NCBI GenBank assembly: GCA_963650165.1
Contig: CAVJKX010000003.1
Location: 62,001-126,000 of the forward strand
Direction of reading: 5' to 3'
From: F23-B02 sp963650165
GTDB taxonomy: Bacteria; Bacillota; Clostridia; Oscillospirales; Oscillospiraceae
DNA length: 64,000 bases
The notes under the pieces: model-generated
Seen by the model: the letters and a program-made list of their open reading frames with translations, nothing else
The model's database searches: none
Told to the model about the DNA's origin: nothing
Translations under genes and position numbers: made by a program
Shown: positions 22,724 through 31,619 of the stretch, in pieces
Layout: each line of letters starts with the position of its first letter
How positions within the stretch are numbered: position 1 is the stretch's first letter

Positions 22724-23929
22724 ATGATTAGTGAAAAGCAAAAGAAAATATTAGCGTTTCCGTACAGCAGATATGATGCGCTTATCTGCGACGGTGCTGT
22801 ACGTTCCGGCAAAACATCGATCATGATGTGGGCTTTCATAGACTGGGCCATGCGCGGGTTTAACGGGCGGCGCTTCGGCATCTGCGGCAAGACCGTTGAC
22901 AGCGCCATAAAAAACATTGTCGTGCCGTTTCTGTCGATGACGCTTGCAAAGGAGCGCTATATGCTCCGATGGCGGCGCGCCGATAAGATATTGGAGGTCG
23001 GATGCGGCGGCAAAACAAATTACTTTGAAGTGTTCGGCGGCAAGGACGAGAGCAGCTATGCGCTGATACAGGGTCGTACCCTCGCGGGGGTACTGCTCGA
23101 CGAGGTCGCGCTTATGCCGCGCTCATTCGTTGAACAGGCGCTTACCAGATGCAGCGTGGACGGCTCGAAGATGTGGTTTAGCTGTAACCCCGATACGCCG
23201 CAGCACTGGTTTTATACAGAGTGGATTTGCAAGACGAAGGAACACAACGCTTTGCATCTGCATTTTGAAATGACGGATAACCCCGGTCTGACGGAAAAGA
23301 TACGCGAACGCTATCAGACAATGTTCACCGGCGTTTTCTATGACCGCTATATCCGCGGCATGTGGGTAGCCGCCGAGGGGCTTATCTATGCGATGTTCGA
23401 TAAGGACAAGCATGTTGTACCGACTGTTGATCGCCCGTACACCGATTACATGATATCGTGCGACTATGGCACGCTTAACCCTACGGCGGCTGAACTGTGG
23501 GGGCGCTATGATGGTAAATGGTATTGCGTGCGCGAATATTACTATGACGGGCGCAAACAGCAGCGACAGCGCACAGACGAAGAACATTATGTGGCTGTTG
23601 AAGCGCTTGCCGATGATCTGCCTATCAGAAAGATAATTGTCGACCCGTCAGCAGCGTCGTTCATCGAAGTCATACGCCGTCACGGACGCTTTATGGTGGA
23701 ACAGGCCAGTAACCGTGTAATAGACGGCATACGCGACGTAGCGACGCATCTAAACGCCGGTGACATTTTATTTAATGACTGCTGCAAGGACTGCATAAGC
23801 GAATTCGGCCTGTATCGCTGGGATGAAAAGGCCACAGAGGACAGGCCGCTAAAGGTTTCAGACCACGCGATGGACAGCACCCGGTACTTCGTGCGTGCAG
23901 CGTTTGCACCGTCAAGATTTAGTTTCTAA
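22724..23929 (+). CDS. terL: terminase large subunit
   Basis: 401-aa packaging motor. The ATPase has Walker A-like GAVRSGKTSIMM and Walker B GVLLDEVALM, with the SCNPDTPQHWFY coupling motif. The C-terminal nuclease has acidic strands including SCDYGTLNPTA and IIVDPSA and DHAMDSTRY. The ATG at 22724 has no convincing ribosome site and lies only 14 bases from the hicAB -35 box; a TTG two codons earlier is the alternative. Confidence 0.92.
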   Translation: MISEKQKKILAFPYSRYDALICDGAVRSGKTSIMMWAFIDWAMRGFNGRRFGICGKTVDSAIKNIVVPFLSMTLAKERYMLRWRRADKILEVGCGGKTNYFEVFGGKDESSYALIQGRTLAGVLLDEVALMPRSFVEQALTRCSVDGSKMWFSCNPDTPQHWFYTEWICKTKEHNALHLHFEMTDNPGLTEKIRERYQTMFTGVFYDRYIRGMWVAAEGLIYAMFDKDKHVVPTVDRPYTDYMISCDYGTLNPTAAELWGRYDGKWYCVREYYYDGRKQQRQRTDEEHYVAVEALADDLPIRKIIVDPSAASFIEVIRRHGRFMVEQASNRVIDGIRDVATHLNAGDILFNDCCKDCISEFGLYRWDEKATEDRPLKVSDHAMDSTRYFVRAAFAPSRFSF

Positions 23930-23940
23930 GGGGATAAGAT

Positions 23941-25434
23941 ATGCCTTTATTCAACGAACCGATAGAACAAGAATTATGGAATTACCGCATCAAAGCCAAT
24001 CAGCCGATGTCCGAAGCGCAGTTTTTCGCGCGAGAGTTAGCAGACTGGCGCTGTTCCGAAGCGCGACGGGAAATGCTCGACGGCGCACGGTACTACAGCG
24101 GCGATCAGGATATATTACGCAGGCAGCGTACAAGCATAGGCGAGAACGGCCAGCTTGTGCCGGTTGATAACCTGCCTAACAACAAGCTTGTGGACAACCA
24201 GTATGCAAAGCATGCCGATGTTAAAAAGAATTACATCGTCGGCAAGCCTATAACGTTTGCTGGTGAAAACGAAATGTACCTTGACGCGCTTAAAAAGGTG
24301 CTGGGCGCACGTTTCATGCGAACGATAAAAAACGCCGTTGTCGAAAGCTTCAACAGCGGTATCAGCTGGCTGTACCCGTATTACGACAGAACGGGGCAGC
24401 TGGCTTTTAAACTGTTTCCCGGCTATGAAATCTTGCCGTTTTGGGCGGATGCAGAACATACGATGCTTGATGCTGCTGTAAGGCTGTATCAGGTCGAAGT
24501 GTATTATGCCAGTGAAAAGAAAATAATCGAAAAGGCGGATATCTTCAAGCCGGACGGCGTAGCAACATACATCTTTGAAAACGGCACGCTGACACCCGAC
24601 AGCACAAAGCAGAACTACATAACGCTGACCGATGCCAGCGGCAATACACAGGGCTACAACTGGGAACACTTCCCGCTGATACCCATAAAGTATAATGCGC
24701 AGGAAATCCCGCTTATACGCCGCTGCCGTTCTCTGCAGGACGCTATCAACCTGATTGAAAGCGACTTCGTTAACAACATGCAAGAAGACGCGCGAAATAC
24801 TGTGCTGATCCTGAAAAACTACGACGGTCAGGATTTGGGCGAATTCCGCAAGAACATCAGCACATACGGCGCTATAAAGGTGCGCACGGTCGAAGGTGTC
24901 GACGGCGGCGTTGATAGCCTTGAAATCACGGTTAATGCAGAAAACTACAAGACCGTGCTTGATCTGCTGAAAAAGTCGCTGATAGAAAATCTGCGCAGCT
25001 ACGATGCAAAAGACGACCGCATGTCGAATTCGCCTAATCAGATGAATATACAATCGATGTATTCGGACATCGATCTTGATGCGAACGACATGGAGATCGA
25101 ACTACAGGCGGCATTTGAAGAAATCCTGTGGTTTGTTAATACCTATCTTGCAAGCAAGGGTCAGGCGGTCGACGCTGTCGAAAACGTTGAAGTTATCTTT
25201 AACCGCGACGTTCTGATAAACGAAACCGAAGCTATCAGCAATTGCGCCGCGTCTGTCGGCATTATATCCGATGATACGATAGTTTCTATGCACCCCTGGG
25301 TAAAAGACCCCGCCGCCGAGCTTAAAAAGCTTGAAAAGCAGAAGGAAGAAGCAGACCCCTACAGGGCGGCGTTTGAAATGGCGCGGAATAATCAGAACGC
25401 CGACGACGGCGCACCAATGATAGATGAAGAATGA
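23941..25434 (+). CDS. portal protein (SPP1 Gp6-like)
   Basis: 497 aa. Portal features include KHADVKKNYIVGKPITF, the long stem/clip region with YQVEVYYASEKK, the SPNQMNIQSMYSDIDLDAND motif typical of SPP1-type portals, and an acidic Glu/Lys C-terminus. AGGGGATAAGAT precedes the ATG. Forms the DNA channel in the capsid vertex. Confidence 0.92.
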   Translation: MPLFNEPIEQELWNYRIKANQPMSEAQFFARELADWRCSEARREMLDGARYYSGDQDILRRQRTSIGENGQLVPVDNLPNNKLVDNQYAKHADVKKNYIVGKPITFAGENEMYLDALKKVLGARFMRTIKNAVVESFNSGISWLYPYYDRTGQLAFKLFPGYEILPFWADAEHTMLDAAVRLYQVEVYYASEKKIIEKADIFKPDGVATYIFENGTLTPDSTKQNYITLTDASGNTQGYNWEHFPLIPIKYNAQEIPLIRRCRSLQDAINLIESDFVNNMQEDARNTVLILKNYDGQDLGEFRKNISTYGAIKVRTVEGVDGGVDSLEITVNAENYKTVLDLLKKSLIENLRSYDAKDDRMSNSPNQMNIQSMYSDIDLDANDMEIELQAAFEEILWFVNTYLASKGQAVDAVENVEVIFNRDVLINETEAISNCAASVGIISDDTIVSMHPWVKDPAAELKKLEKQKEEADPYRAAFEMARNNQNADDGAPMIDEE

Positions 25435-27049
25435 TGCATACTGGACTAACCGCATGCGTATCCTTGAAGACGCACTATTAGATACCGGCTATGAATACGT
25501 TCAGAACCTTGAACGCCAGTACGATAAGGCTATACGCGATATCGAATCGGACATAGTGCGATGGTATCAGCGATTTGCAAAAAACAACGAAATATCGCTG
25601 AACGATGCACGCAAGCTGCTTAATTCGCAGGAGCTTGAAGAATTCAAGTGGACTGTCGAAGAATACATCAAATACGGCAAAGAAAATGCCGTTAACGGTG
25701 CATGGATAAAGCAGCTTGAAAATGCGTCGGCGCGTGTCCATATATCGCGGCTGGAAGCGATAAAGCTTCAACTGCAACAGCAGGCCGAAGTCTTAGCCGC
25801 AAAGCAGACAGAAGCCGTTAAGGGCGTTTCGGGCGAAGTTTATAAGTCAAGCTACTATCACACTGCATTTGAACTGCAAAAGGGCGTAGGCGTAGGCTGG
25901 ACGCTTCATGCGATAGATGAAAATGTGATAGAAAAGGTGTTAGCCCGTGCGTGGACGCTGGACAAGCAAACGTTCAGTGATCGTATATGGGCGAACAAAC
26001 AGGCGCTTGTAAACACTGTCAACACGCAGATAACGCAGATGGTAATGCGCGGCGCTGCGCCTGATAACACCATCAAGGCCATTGCCGACCGCTTCAAGGT
26101 GTCCAAATCGCAGGCCGGGCGGCTGGTCATGACGGAAAGCGCGGCGTTTGCCAATGAAGCGCGTAAAGACTGTTTCGAAGACCTCGATGTTGAAAAGTAC
26201 GTCATTGTCGAAACGCTGGACGGCAAGACATGCGACCTATGCGCACAGCTTGACGGCAAGGTATACCCCATGTCCGAATATGCCATAGGCGTAACTGCCC
26301 CACCGTTTCACCCCTGGTGTCGAGGAACGACAGCGCCGTATTTTGACGATATGGACGATATCGCCGAACGCTGGGCGCGCGACCCCGAGACCGGCGAGAC
26401 CTACACCGTGCCGGGCAACATGACCTATAAGCAGTGGGCGGCAAAGCAAACAGGGCTTGCAAAAAGCGTTAAACCGCTTGAAAAATCTACGAAAAGTGGT
26501 ATAGTAAAGTCACTTGATATAGATGATTTTCAAATGATGGCGAGCAGCAAAGAAATACGCCCCGAAGTATCGGACGTTATAGGCAAGACTGTAAAGGAAT
26601 TCGAAGCAAAGGGCGGTATGCATATTTCAGCTGCAAACTTTGGTGATTTCTATGACGAAGCAAGCGGCAAGTCTGCGTTGTTTCAGGTCTTGCCAAATCA
26701 GTATGGTTTGGTTGAACTAAACGTGAATAGTCGGTTACTTAGTGGACTGACTATTAGTGAAGCTGACGCAATGATAGCAAAGACCAAATTTAATTTACCT
26801 AACACGCTACAGGAAGCTGTCGCGCATGAATGCGGTCATGCAAAGCTAATTCATGGTTTGAAGTCTAAAGAAATCGAGACACTATATGCTGAACTGCAAG
26901 ATATTCATATTGACGGCATCAGCCCTACCGCTTTTGAAGATGGTGTGGAATGTATTGCAGAAGTAGAAGTTTTGCTTTACAGGAACGAAGAAGTGCCGAA
27001 AGAAGCTAAAGAACTGTACGATAAATATGTAAGGAGGCGCGGGAAATGA
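25424..27049 (+). CDS. MuF/SPP1 Gp7-like head protein fused to a zincin-like C-terminal domain
   Basis: 541 aa. Residues 1-320 are a minor head (MuF) protein with TESAAFANEARKDCF, ETLDGKTCDLCAQLDGKVY and APPFHPWCRGTT. Residues about 345-541 are a separate domain with HECGH (468-472) as a HExxH metallopeptidase motif and a downstream ECIAEVEV helix that could give a third ligand. From about 26.46 kb the DNA is clearly richer in A+T. MuF proteins of temperate phages are known carriers of polymorphic toxin domains. Protease or toxin activity is inferred. Confidence 0.85.
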   Translation: MKNDAYWTNRMRILEDALLDTGYEYVQNLERQYDKAIRDIESDIVRWYQRFAKNNEISLNDARKLLNSQELEEFKWTVEEYIKYGKENAVNGAWIKQLENASARVHISRLEAIKLQLQQQAEVLAAKQTEAVKGVSGEVYKSSYYHTAFELQKGVGVGWTLHAIDENVIEKVLARAWTLDKQTFSDRIWANKQALVNTVNTQITQMVMRGAAPDNTIKAIADRFKVSKSQAGRLVMTESAAFANEARKDCFEDLDVEKYVIVETLDGKTCDLCAQLDGKVYPMSEYAIGVTAPPFHPWCRGTTAPYFDDMDDIAERWARDPETGETYTVPGNMTYKQWAAKQTGLAKSVKPLEKSTKSGIVKSLDIDDFQMMASSKEIRPEVSDVIGKTVKEFEAKGGMHISAANFGDFYDEASGKSALFQVLPNQYGLVELNVNSRLLSGLTISEADAMIAKTKFNLPNTLQEAVAHECGHAKLIHGLKSKEIETLYAELQDIHIDGISPTAFEDGVECIAEVEVLLYRNEEVPKEAKELYDKYVRRRGK

Positions 27050-27228
27050 TTTGTGTTGATTATCCATGTGACAGATGCATTCATCAGCGAGAGAATATTG
27101 ACGGCTGGAAAGCCGCTTGTGATGCGTTCCCTGATGGAATATCGATGGATTGGATATCTAAACATGACCCGAGCAAGCTTAGCGAATGCAACAACGGCAT
27201 CGGCTATGAGAAAAAGGAGGAGAAATAG
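27046..27228 (+). CDS. 60-aa cysteine-containing protein behind MuF
   Basis: Contains CDRCIH, a central CDAFPDGISMDWIS and a C-terminal NGIGYE. Small proteins with this C...C-x-AFP-G-I...NGI pattern commonly follow phage MuF genes in Firmicutes. AAGGAGG precedes the ATG and the start overlaps the MuF stop by 4 bp. Possible immunity or accessory protein for the MuF tail. Confidence 0.6.
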   Translation: MICVDYPCDRCIHQRENIDGWKAACDAFPDGISMDWISKHDPSKLSECNNGIGYEKKEEK

Positions 27229-27229
27229 C

Positions 27230-27637
27230 ATGACAAAAACGGAGTTGATAGAAACCGTAGAGGGTTATTCCTGTGAAGTGTATGCTATCTTTGGCTGTAA
27301 TAGAAAAAAGATAGGGACAGCAGTACCGCAAGTTGAATTCTATGAAACAAAAACGAGCGTATCGACAGTCGGCATGAACAAAATTGATTACAAAAGGGTT
27401 TATTCGTCTATTGTCGTTTGCCCTGACCCTGAGATGAGCGCAGAAATAACACAAGAGATGGTCGAAAAAATCAGGTCGTTTGATTTAACTTTAAAGCTCC
27501 GTCGCCTTTGGGATGATGTAATTGTTCCAATAAACGTGTTTGGAATAAATCGAGCTGCCATAAGCGAAGATGAATGGCGATTTTACATCGACGATCCACA
27601 AACGGTAAGAGATTTAAGAGTACCGGAAAACAAATAA
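27230..27637 (+). CDS. 135-aa hypothetical protein, possible immunity protein
   Basis: Soluble protein, no family recognised. It has an alpha/beta look: MTKTELIETVEGYSCEVYAI, several hydrophobic strands, and an acidic C-terminus (RDLRVPENK). It is A+T-rich like the zincin-encoding part and ends at its own terminator. Position directly after a toxin-like MuF fusion suggests immunity. GGAGG is about 8 bases before the ATG. Confidence 0.6.
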   Translation: MTKTELIETVEGYSCEVYAIFGCNRKKIGTAVPQVEFYETKTSVSTVGMNKIDYKRVYSSIVVCPDPEMSAEITQEMVEKIRSFDLTLKLRRLWDDVIVPINVFGINRAAISEDEWRFYIDDPQTVRDLRVPENK

Positions 27638-27642
27638 CAATA

Positions 27643-27670
27643 AAGCATCGTTAACAGGCGGTGCTTTTTT
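27643..27670 (+). terminator. intrinsic terminator closing the A+T-rich cassette
   Basis: AAGCATCG/CGGTGCTT stem, 8-base loop, then TTTT. It marks the right edge of the A+T-rich segment. Confidence 0.7.
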
Positions 27671-27693
27671 CATGCCAAAAAGGAGACAGCAGA

Positions 27694-28023
27694 GTGATAA
27701 TTAACATCTTAGGCGCCAATTGGGCGATCATCGAAAGCAACGAAGCCGACGACGACCGTCTGCGCGAATGCGACGGCTATTGCGACTGGACAACGCGCGA
27801 GATCGTGATCGAACGTGAAATACAGGGTAATCTGTACGACATGGATGCCTATGTTAAAAAGGTCAAGCGACACGAGATCGTGCATGCGTTCCTTGCCGAA
27901 TGCGGCCTGTGCGAATGCTCGGGCGAAACCGACGCATGGGCAATGAATGAAACAATGGTAGATTGGTTTGCCCGAATGGGCGAGCGCATCTATAAAGCGT
28001 GGTCGGAGGCCGACGCGATTTAA
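27694..28023 (+). CDS. HExxH-containing phage protein
   Basis: 109 aa. KRHEIVHAFLAECGL carries an HExxH motif and DAWAMNETMVDWFARMGERI follows, a layout common in Firmicutes prophage head regions. It may be a small zinc metallopeptidase or a degenerate structural relative. The start is GTG at 27694 with AAGGAG upstream. Back at the prophage's usual base composition, unlike the two genes before it. Confidence 0.65.
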   Translation: MIINILGANWAIIESNEADDDRLRECDGYCDWTTREIVIEREIQGNLYDMDAYVKKVKRHEIVHAFLAECGLCECSGETDAWAMNETMVDWFARMGERIYKAWSEADAI

Positions 28024-28046
28024 AACACACCACAATTTAATGATCG

Positions 28047-28082
28047 AAGCAGTCAAGCGTTAATTCGCGGGGCTGCTTTTTT
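28047..28082 (+). terminator. hairpin with T-run
   Basis: AAGCAG/CTGCTT stem with GCTTTTTT. Together with the one at 27643 it flanks the HExxH gene. The 100 bases after it hold no gene start other than the scaffold ribosome site. Confidence 0.55.
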
Positions 28083-28181
28083 CATATCCATTTTACCGCG
28101 TGCCCGGCGGATAACAAGCAGGGCGGCGCTGAATACGAGGACTGGCTCGACAAAAAGGAACAGCGCAGAAAGGACGTAAAC

Positions 28182-28835
28182 ATGAAACTGCAATGGTTAA
28201 AGGACATTATAGGCGACGCTTACACGGATGACATGGACAACGCAGCGGCGCAGGCGCTCGGCAAGGACTTTGTATCGCGTGCCGACTTCAACGAAAAGGC
28301 CGGTAAGGTCAAGGAACTTGAAGCGACGGTTACACAGCTTAACGGCACGGTGAAAGACCGCGACAAGCAGCTTGAAACGCTGAAAACATCCACCGGCGAC
28401 GTGGACGCACTGCGAGATCAGATAAGCAAGCTTCAGCAGGATAACGCTGACGCAGCAAAAGCCCACGCAGCGGAAATCAAACGCCTGAAAATCGATACCG
28501 CCGTTGATATGGCCGTAGCAACCGCAAAGGCGAAAAACGTTAAGGCGGTAAAGGCACTGCTTGATCTTGATAAGGCTGAACTGGATGAAGACGGCACGGT
28601 CAAAGGGCTGGCCGAACAGCTTAAAAAGCTTGCGGCTGCATCCGACAGCGCGTTTTTGTTTGAAACCGAAAAGCAGGAACAGAAATTTGACGGCTTTAAG
28701 CCGGGCGAAAAGGGCGGCGAGCCTAACGGCGGCATGACACTTGAAAGCTTCAGAAAGATGTCGCCGGTCGAACGCTTCAACTTTTCGCAGAAAAACCCCG
28801 AAGAATACAAAAAACTATATGGAGGAACTAATTAA
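28182..28835 (+). CDS. capsid scaffold protein (GP20-like)
   Basis: 217 aa. A long coiled coil (about 40-110, with KVKELEATVTQLNGTVKDRD) and a conserved tail (MTLESFRKMSPVERFNF) typical of phage scaffold proteins. AAAGGACG precedes the ATG. It lies directly before, and overlaps by one base, the major capsid gene. Confidence 0.85.
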   Translation: MKLQWLKDIIGDAYTDDMDNAAAQALGKDFVSRADFNEKAGKVKELEATVTQLNGTVKDRDKQLETLKTSTGDVDALRDQISKLQQDNADAAKAHAAEIKRLKIDTAVDMAVATAKAKNVKAVKALLDLDKAELDEDGTVKGLAEQLKKLAAASDSAFLFETEKQEQKFDGFKPGEKGGEPNGGMTLESFRKMSPVERFNFSQKNPEEYKKLYGGTN

Positions 28836-29749
28836 TGGCAAATCAGATTTACGACAATTTTTATCTGTCGAACGAAATCGAAGATCAGTACAATTCGCAT
28901 CTTGATCTACAGTCGTTCTGCACTGTAGATAACACCCTTGAAGGTACTGCCGGTATGCTGCGTAAGATCAACGTTTACAAGGCAACCGACGGCACTGAAA
29001 AGCTGGCTATGGGCGTAGGCAACAGCAAAAGCATCGAAGTCAGCTATACCCCGCATGAATACCGCATCCAGCTTGCGCAGAACCGCTTTAAGTACTACGA
29101 CGAGCAGGCAATGACCGACCCGCAGCTTGTACCGACCGGCACTAAGCACATGGGCACTGACATGTTCAATACCGTCAACAAGGATATTTACGGCGAGTTT
29201 GCAAAGGCTACGCAGGTCGCCGTTGTCAGCAAGTTTGACTTTGGCGCATTTGCAGATGCACAGTCCATTCTTGCCCTTGAGAACCTTGAAGACGTGGCTA
29301 TTTTCGCGTTTGTCTGCCCCACCGACGTTGCCGAGCTGCGCAAGGAACTGAAAGACACTTTGCAGTATGTCGAAGCGTTCGCTAAAAATGGCTATGTCGG
29401 CACTGTGGCCGGTGTTAACATCTACACCAAAAAGGATGCAACCGCCGGTTCGATCTACATGGCGACTAAGGAAGCCGTTACCCTGTTCAACAAGAAGGGC
29501 ACTGAGACCGAGACCGAACGCGATCCCAACACCCGCGAGAACAGCATTTACGCGCGTAAGTATTACATTCCCGCACTTACCGACGAGACTAAGGACGTTA
29601 AGATTTTCAAGGGTACTGCAACCGCAGCGTCGGAAACCACCGTTACTGCCGGTACTACCTACTACGCGAAGGTCGGTCTTGGCTATGTCAAGGTCACGCC
29701 CGAGAGCGGCGATAACCCGAAGACTAAGGGCTGGTACACCATCGCATAA
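28835..29749 (+). CDS. major capsid protein
   Basis: 304 aa. The N-terminus (YDNFYLSNEIEDQYNSHLDL) and the central KINVYKATDGTEKLAMGVGN match the major capsid family of clostridial myo-like phages, which have an HK97-type fold. IYARKYYIPALTDETKDV is followed by a Thr/Ala-rich C-terminal extension (about 265-304) that may be a decoration domain. Confidence 0.85.
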   Translation: MANQIYDNFYLSNEIEDQYNSHLDLQSFCTVDNTLEGTAGMLRKINVYKATDGTEKLAMGVGNSKSIEVSYTPHEYRIQLAQNRFKYYDEQAMTDPQLVPTGTKHMGTDMFNTVNKDIYGEFAKATQVAVVSKFDFGAFADAQSILALENLEDVAIFAFVCPTDVAELRKELKDTLQYVEAFAKNGYVGTVAGVNIYTKKDATAGSIYMATKEAVTLFNKKGTETETERDPNTRENSIYARKYYIPALTDETKDVKIFKGTATAASETTVTAGTTYYAKVGLGYVKVTPESGDNPKTKGWYTIA

Positions 29750-29760
29750 GGAGGCGCGGC

Positions 29761-30150
29761 ATGGACATACTTTCGACCGCAAAGGAACGCTTAAAGGCGT
29801 TTGGATATGAAGCAACGGACGATGACGATGCATCGATCACATACAACATACGCCGCGCCGAATCGTTTTTGATAGCACAGACAAATCAACTGCAAGTGCC
29901 TGACGGCCTTGATTATGTTTGGGTTGAAATGGCCGTTGGTATGTTCCTTGCCGACAAGAAAGCCATAGGCGCGTTAGGCGATACATATTCGTTTGACGCG
30001 CCAGTCAAAAGCGTATCGGAAGGTGATACGTCGGTGACATTTGCGATATCCGACGCGGGATCAGCCGAAGACCAATTCAACGCGGTTATCAACAAAATGT
30101 TAAACCCCAGTGCGGAAGTGATAGCCGCGTACAGGAAGCTGGTGTGGTAA
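29761..30150 (+). CDS. head-tail connector protein
   Basis: 129 aa helical protein (RRAESFLIAQTNQLQVPDGL, VEMAVGMFLADKKAIGALGD). Position straight after the capsid gene and size fit the Gp6/YqbG-like adaptor ring. Confidence 0.68.
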   Translation: MDILSTAKERLKAFGYEATDDDDASITYNIRRAESFLIAQTNQLQVPDGLDYVWVEMAVGMFLADKKAIGALGDTYSFDAPVKSVSEGDTSVTFAISDAGSAEDQFNAVINKMLNPSAEVIAAYRKLVW

Positions 30151-30510
30151 ATGGCTACGCGTAAAACAGCGCTGCAAAGCCTGTGGCACGGCGTTTGCAA
30201 CGTGTATATGCAGGGATATACCACGAACGACAAAACGGGCAGAGATGAAGCTACGGAAGTCCTGAAGCTTGAAAAGCAGCCCTGCCGCCTGTCGTTTGAA
30301 AGCATCCAAAGCACGGGCGATGCAGACGGTGCACCGATAATTCAGCAGACGGTTAAACTGTTTATCGACAGTGCGCTGGATATACCGGCGGGCGCTAAGA
30401 TCGTCGTTACGCAAAACGGCGTTACCAATGCCTACGCACGTTCGGGCGAACCGGCGATATATAAATACCATCAGGAAATCATGCTGATACCATTCGAGGA
30501 TTATGCGTAA
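30151..30510 (+). CDS. head closure protein (Hc1-like)
   Basis: 119 aa beta-rich protein (LFIDSALDIPAGAKIVVTQN, IYKYHQEIMLIPFEDY). Position between adaptor and HK97 gp10-like gene fits the stopper that closes the portal after packaging. Based on order more than sequence. Confidence 0.6.
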   Translation: MATRKTALQSLWHGVCNVYMQGYTTNDKTGRDEATEVLKLEKQPCRLSFESIQSTGDADGAPIIQQTVKLFIDSALDIPAGAKIVVTQNGVTNAYARSGEPAIYKYHQEIMLIPFEDYA

Positions 30511-31019
30511 TGGCTAAGTGGGGAAATTGTGATTTCAGCGAATTGCGGAAATACGCCGAAAAGCTTGAAAAGCTGACGGATGCCGACATTAACGATCTGT
30601 GCGTTAAGTGCAGTCGGCAGCTGGCGGCACGTCTGCTGGCATTGGTTATCCCGCGAACGCCTGTAGGCGACTACCCTGAAAGTTCCGGCAAAAAGGGCGG
30701 CACATTGCGGCGCGGCTGGACTTCAAGCACGCACAATCGCGCACAGGCAGCGAACGACAGCGGTGATGCAGCGGTAAAGGCGGCGGCATGGGCTGAAAGT
30801 CTAAGGGTACATAAATCGGGCAACCTGTACACCATCGAAGTCAAAAACCCCGTAAAATATGCATCCTACGTTGAATTCGGACACCGTACCGTTAGCGGCG
30901 GCTGGGTCGACGGTAAGTACATGCTGACCATTTCCGAAGAACGCTTAAAGCAGATAGCACCGCGTGTGCTGGAAAAGATGCTATATCAAAAACTCCGCGA
31001 GGTGATAGAACGTGGCTGA
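30510..31019 (+). CDS. HK97 gp10-like tail completion protein
   Basis: 169 aa. LVIPRTPVGDYPESSGKKGG, TLRRGW and NPVKYASYVEFGHRTVSGG are hallmarks of the HK97 gp10 / YqbI family that joins head and tail. One-base overlap with the closure gene. Confidence 0.82.
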   Translation: MAKWGNCDFSELRKYAEKLEKLTDADINDLCVKCSRQLAARLLALVIPRTPVGDYPESSGKKGGTLRRGWTSSTHNRAQAANDSGDAAVKAAAWAESLRVHKSGNLYTIEVKNPVKYASYVEFGHRTVSGGWVDGKYMLTISEERLKQIAPRVLEKMLYQKLREVIERG

Positions 31020-31446
31020 AATAAGCACAAACATTATACTTGACGGCATAACGCTTGCGCTGCGCAAGGCGTTCCCGGGCAGCATGATAACATCAAACGA
31101 AGTGAAGCAGGGGCTTAATGTTCCTGCTTTTATCGTGCGCATGGTGTCGTTCCAAACACAGGCGCATCCGATGCAGCGGCATAAGAACCTGCCGCGTTTT
31201 GATATCATCTATTTCCCCAAAGCGGGGCGGGAGGAATGCTACAGCGTTTCGGATGCACTGTGCAGGGCGCTTGAAGTTATAGCACTGCCGTCCGGCGATA
31301 AGATACGCGGCGTGGATATGTCATCGGAAATAACCGACGATACGCTGCATTTCTTCGTATCTTACAACCACTTCGTGTACACGCCTTACTACGATACCAC
31401 GATGGAAGAACTAAAAATCAAACAGGGTGAAGCAAATGAAGGATAA
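31012..31446 (+). CDS. tail terminator-like protein (DUF6838 type)
   Basis: 144 aa. PAFIVRMVSFQTQAHPMQRH and PRFDIIYFPK match a small phage family at this position. GTG start at 31012 behind GAGGTGA, overlapping the upstream gene by 8 bp. It likely caps the tail tube. Confidence 0.7.
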   Translation: MAEISTNIILDGITLALRKAFPGSMITSNEVKQGLNVPAFIVRMVSFQTQAHPMQRHKNLPRFDIIYFPKAGREECYSVSDALCRALEVIALPSGDKIRGVDMSSEITDDTLHFFVSYNHFVYTPYYDTTMEELKIKQGEANEG

Positions 31447-31618
31447 AAAGGCGGCAAAAGCCGCACCGATAACCTATACAAAGCAGCAGCTGCTATCATC
31501 CAAACGCTATGCAAACCGGCGCGATCTTGTCGGCGCACTGCTGGATGACGACGGCAGATATGAAATTGAAGCCGTTGATGCTGCTATTAAAAACTATATG
31601 AAAGGCAAGGTAAATTAA
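31436..31618 (+). CDS. 60-aa phage protein before the sheath gene
   Basis: Basic N-terminus then YTKQQLLSSKRYANRRDLVG and DGRYEIEAVDAAIKNYMKG. This short protein accompanies sheath genes in clostridial myo-like phages. The ATG at 31436 overlaps the previous gene by 11 bp. Confidence 0.68.
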   Translation: MKDKKAAKAAPITYTKQQLLSSKRYANRRDLVGALLDDDGRYEIEAVDAAIKNYMKGKVN

Positions 31619-31619
31619 T

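Noticed and set aside
27694..28023. HExxH gene as part of the toxin cassette
   Set aside because: Its base composition matches the phage backbone, it follows the cassette terminator, and close relatives are ordinary head-region genes.
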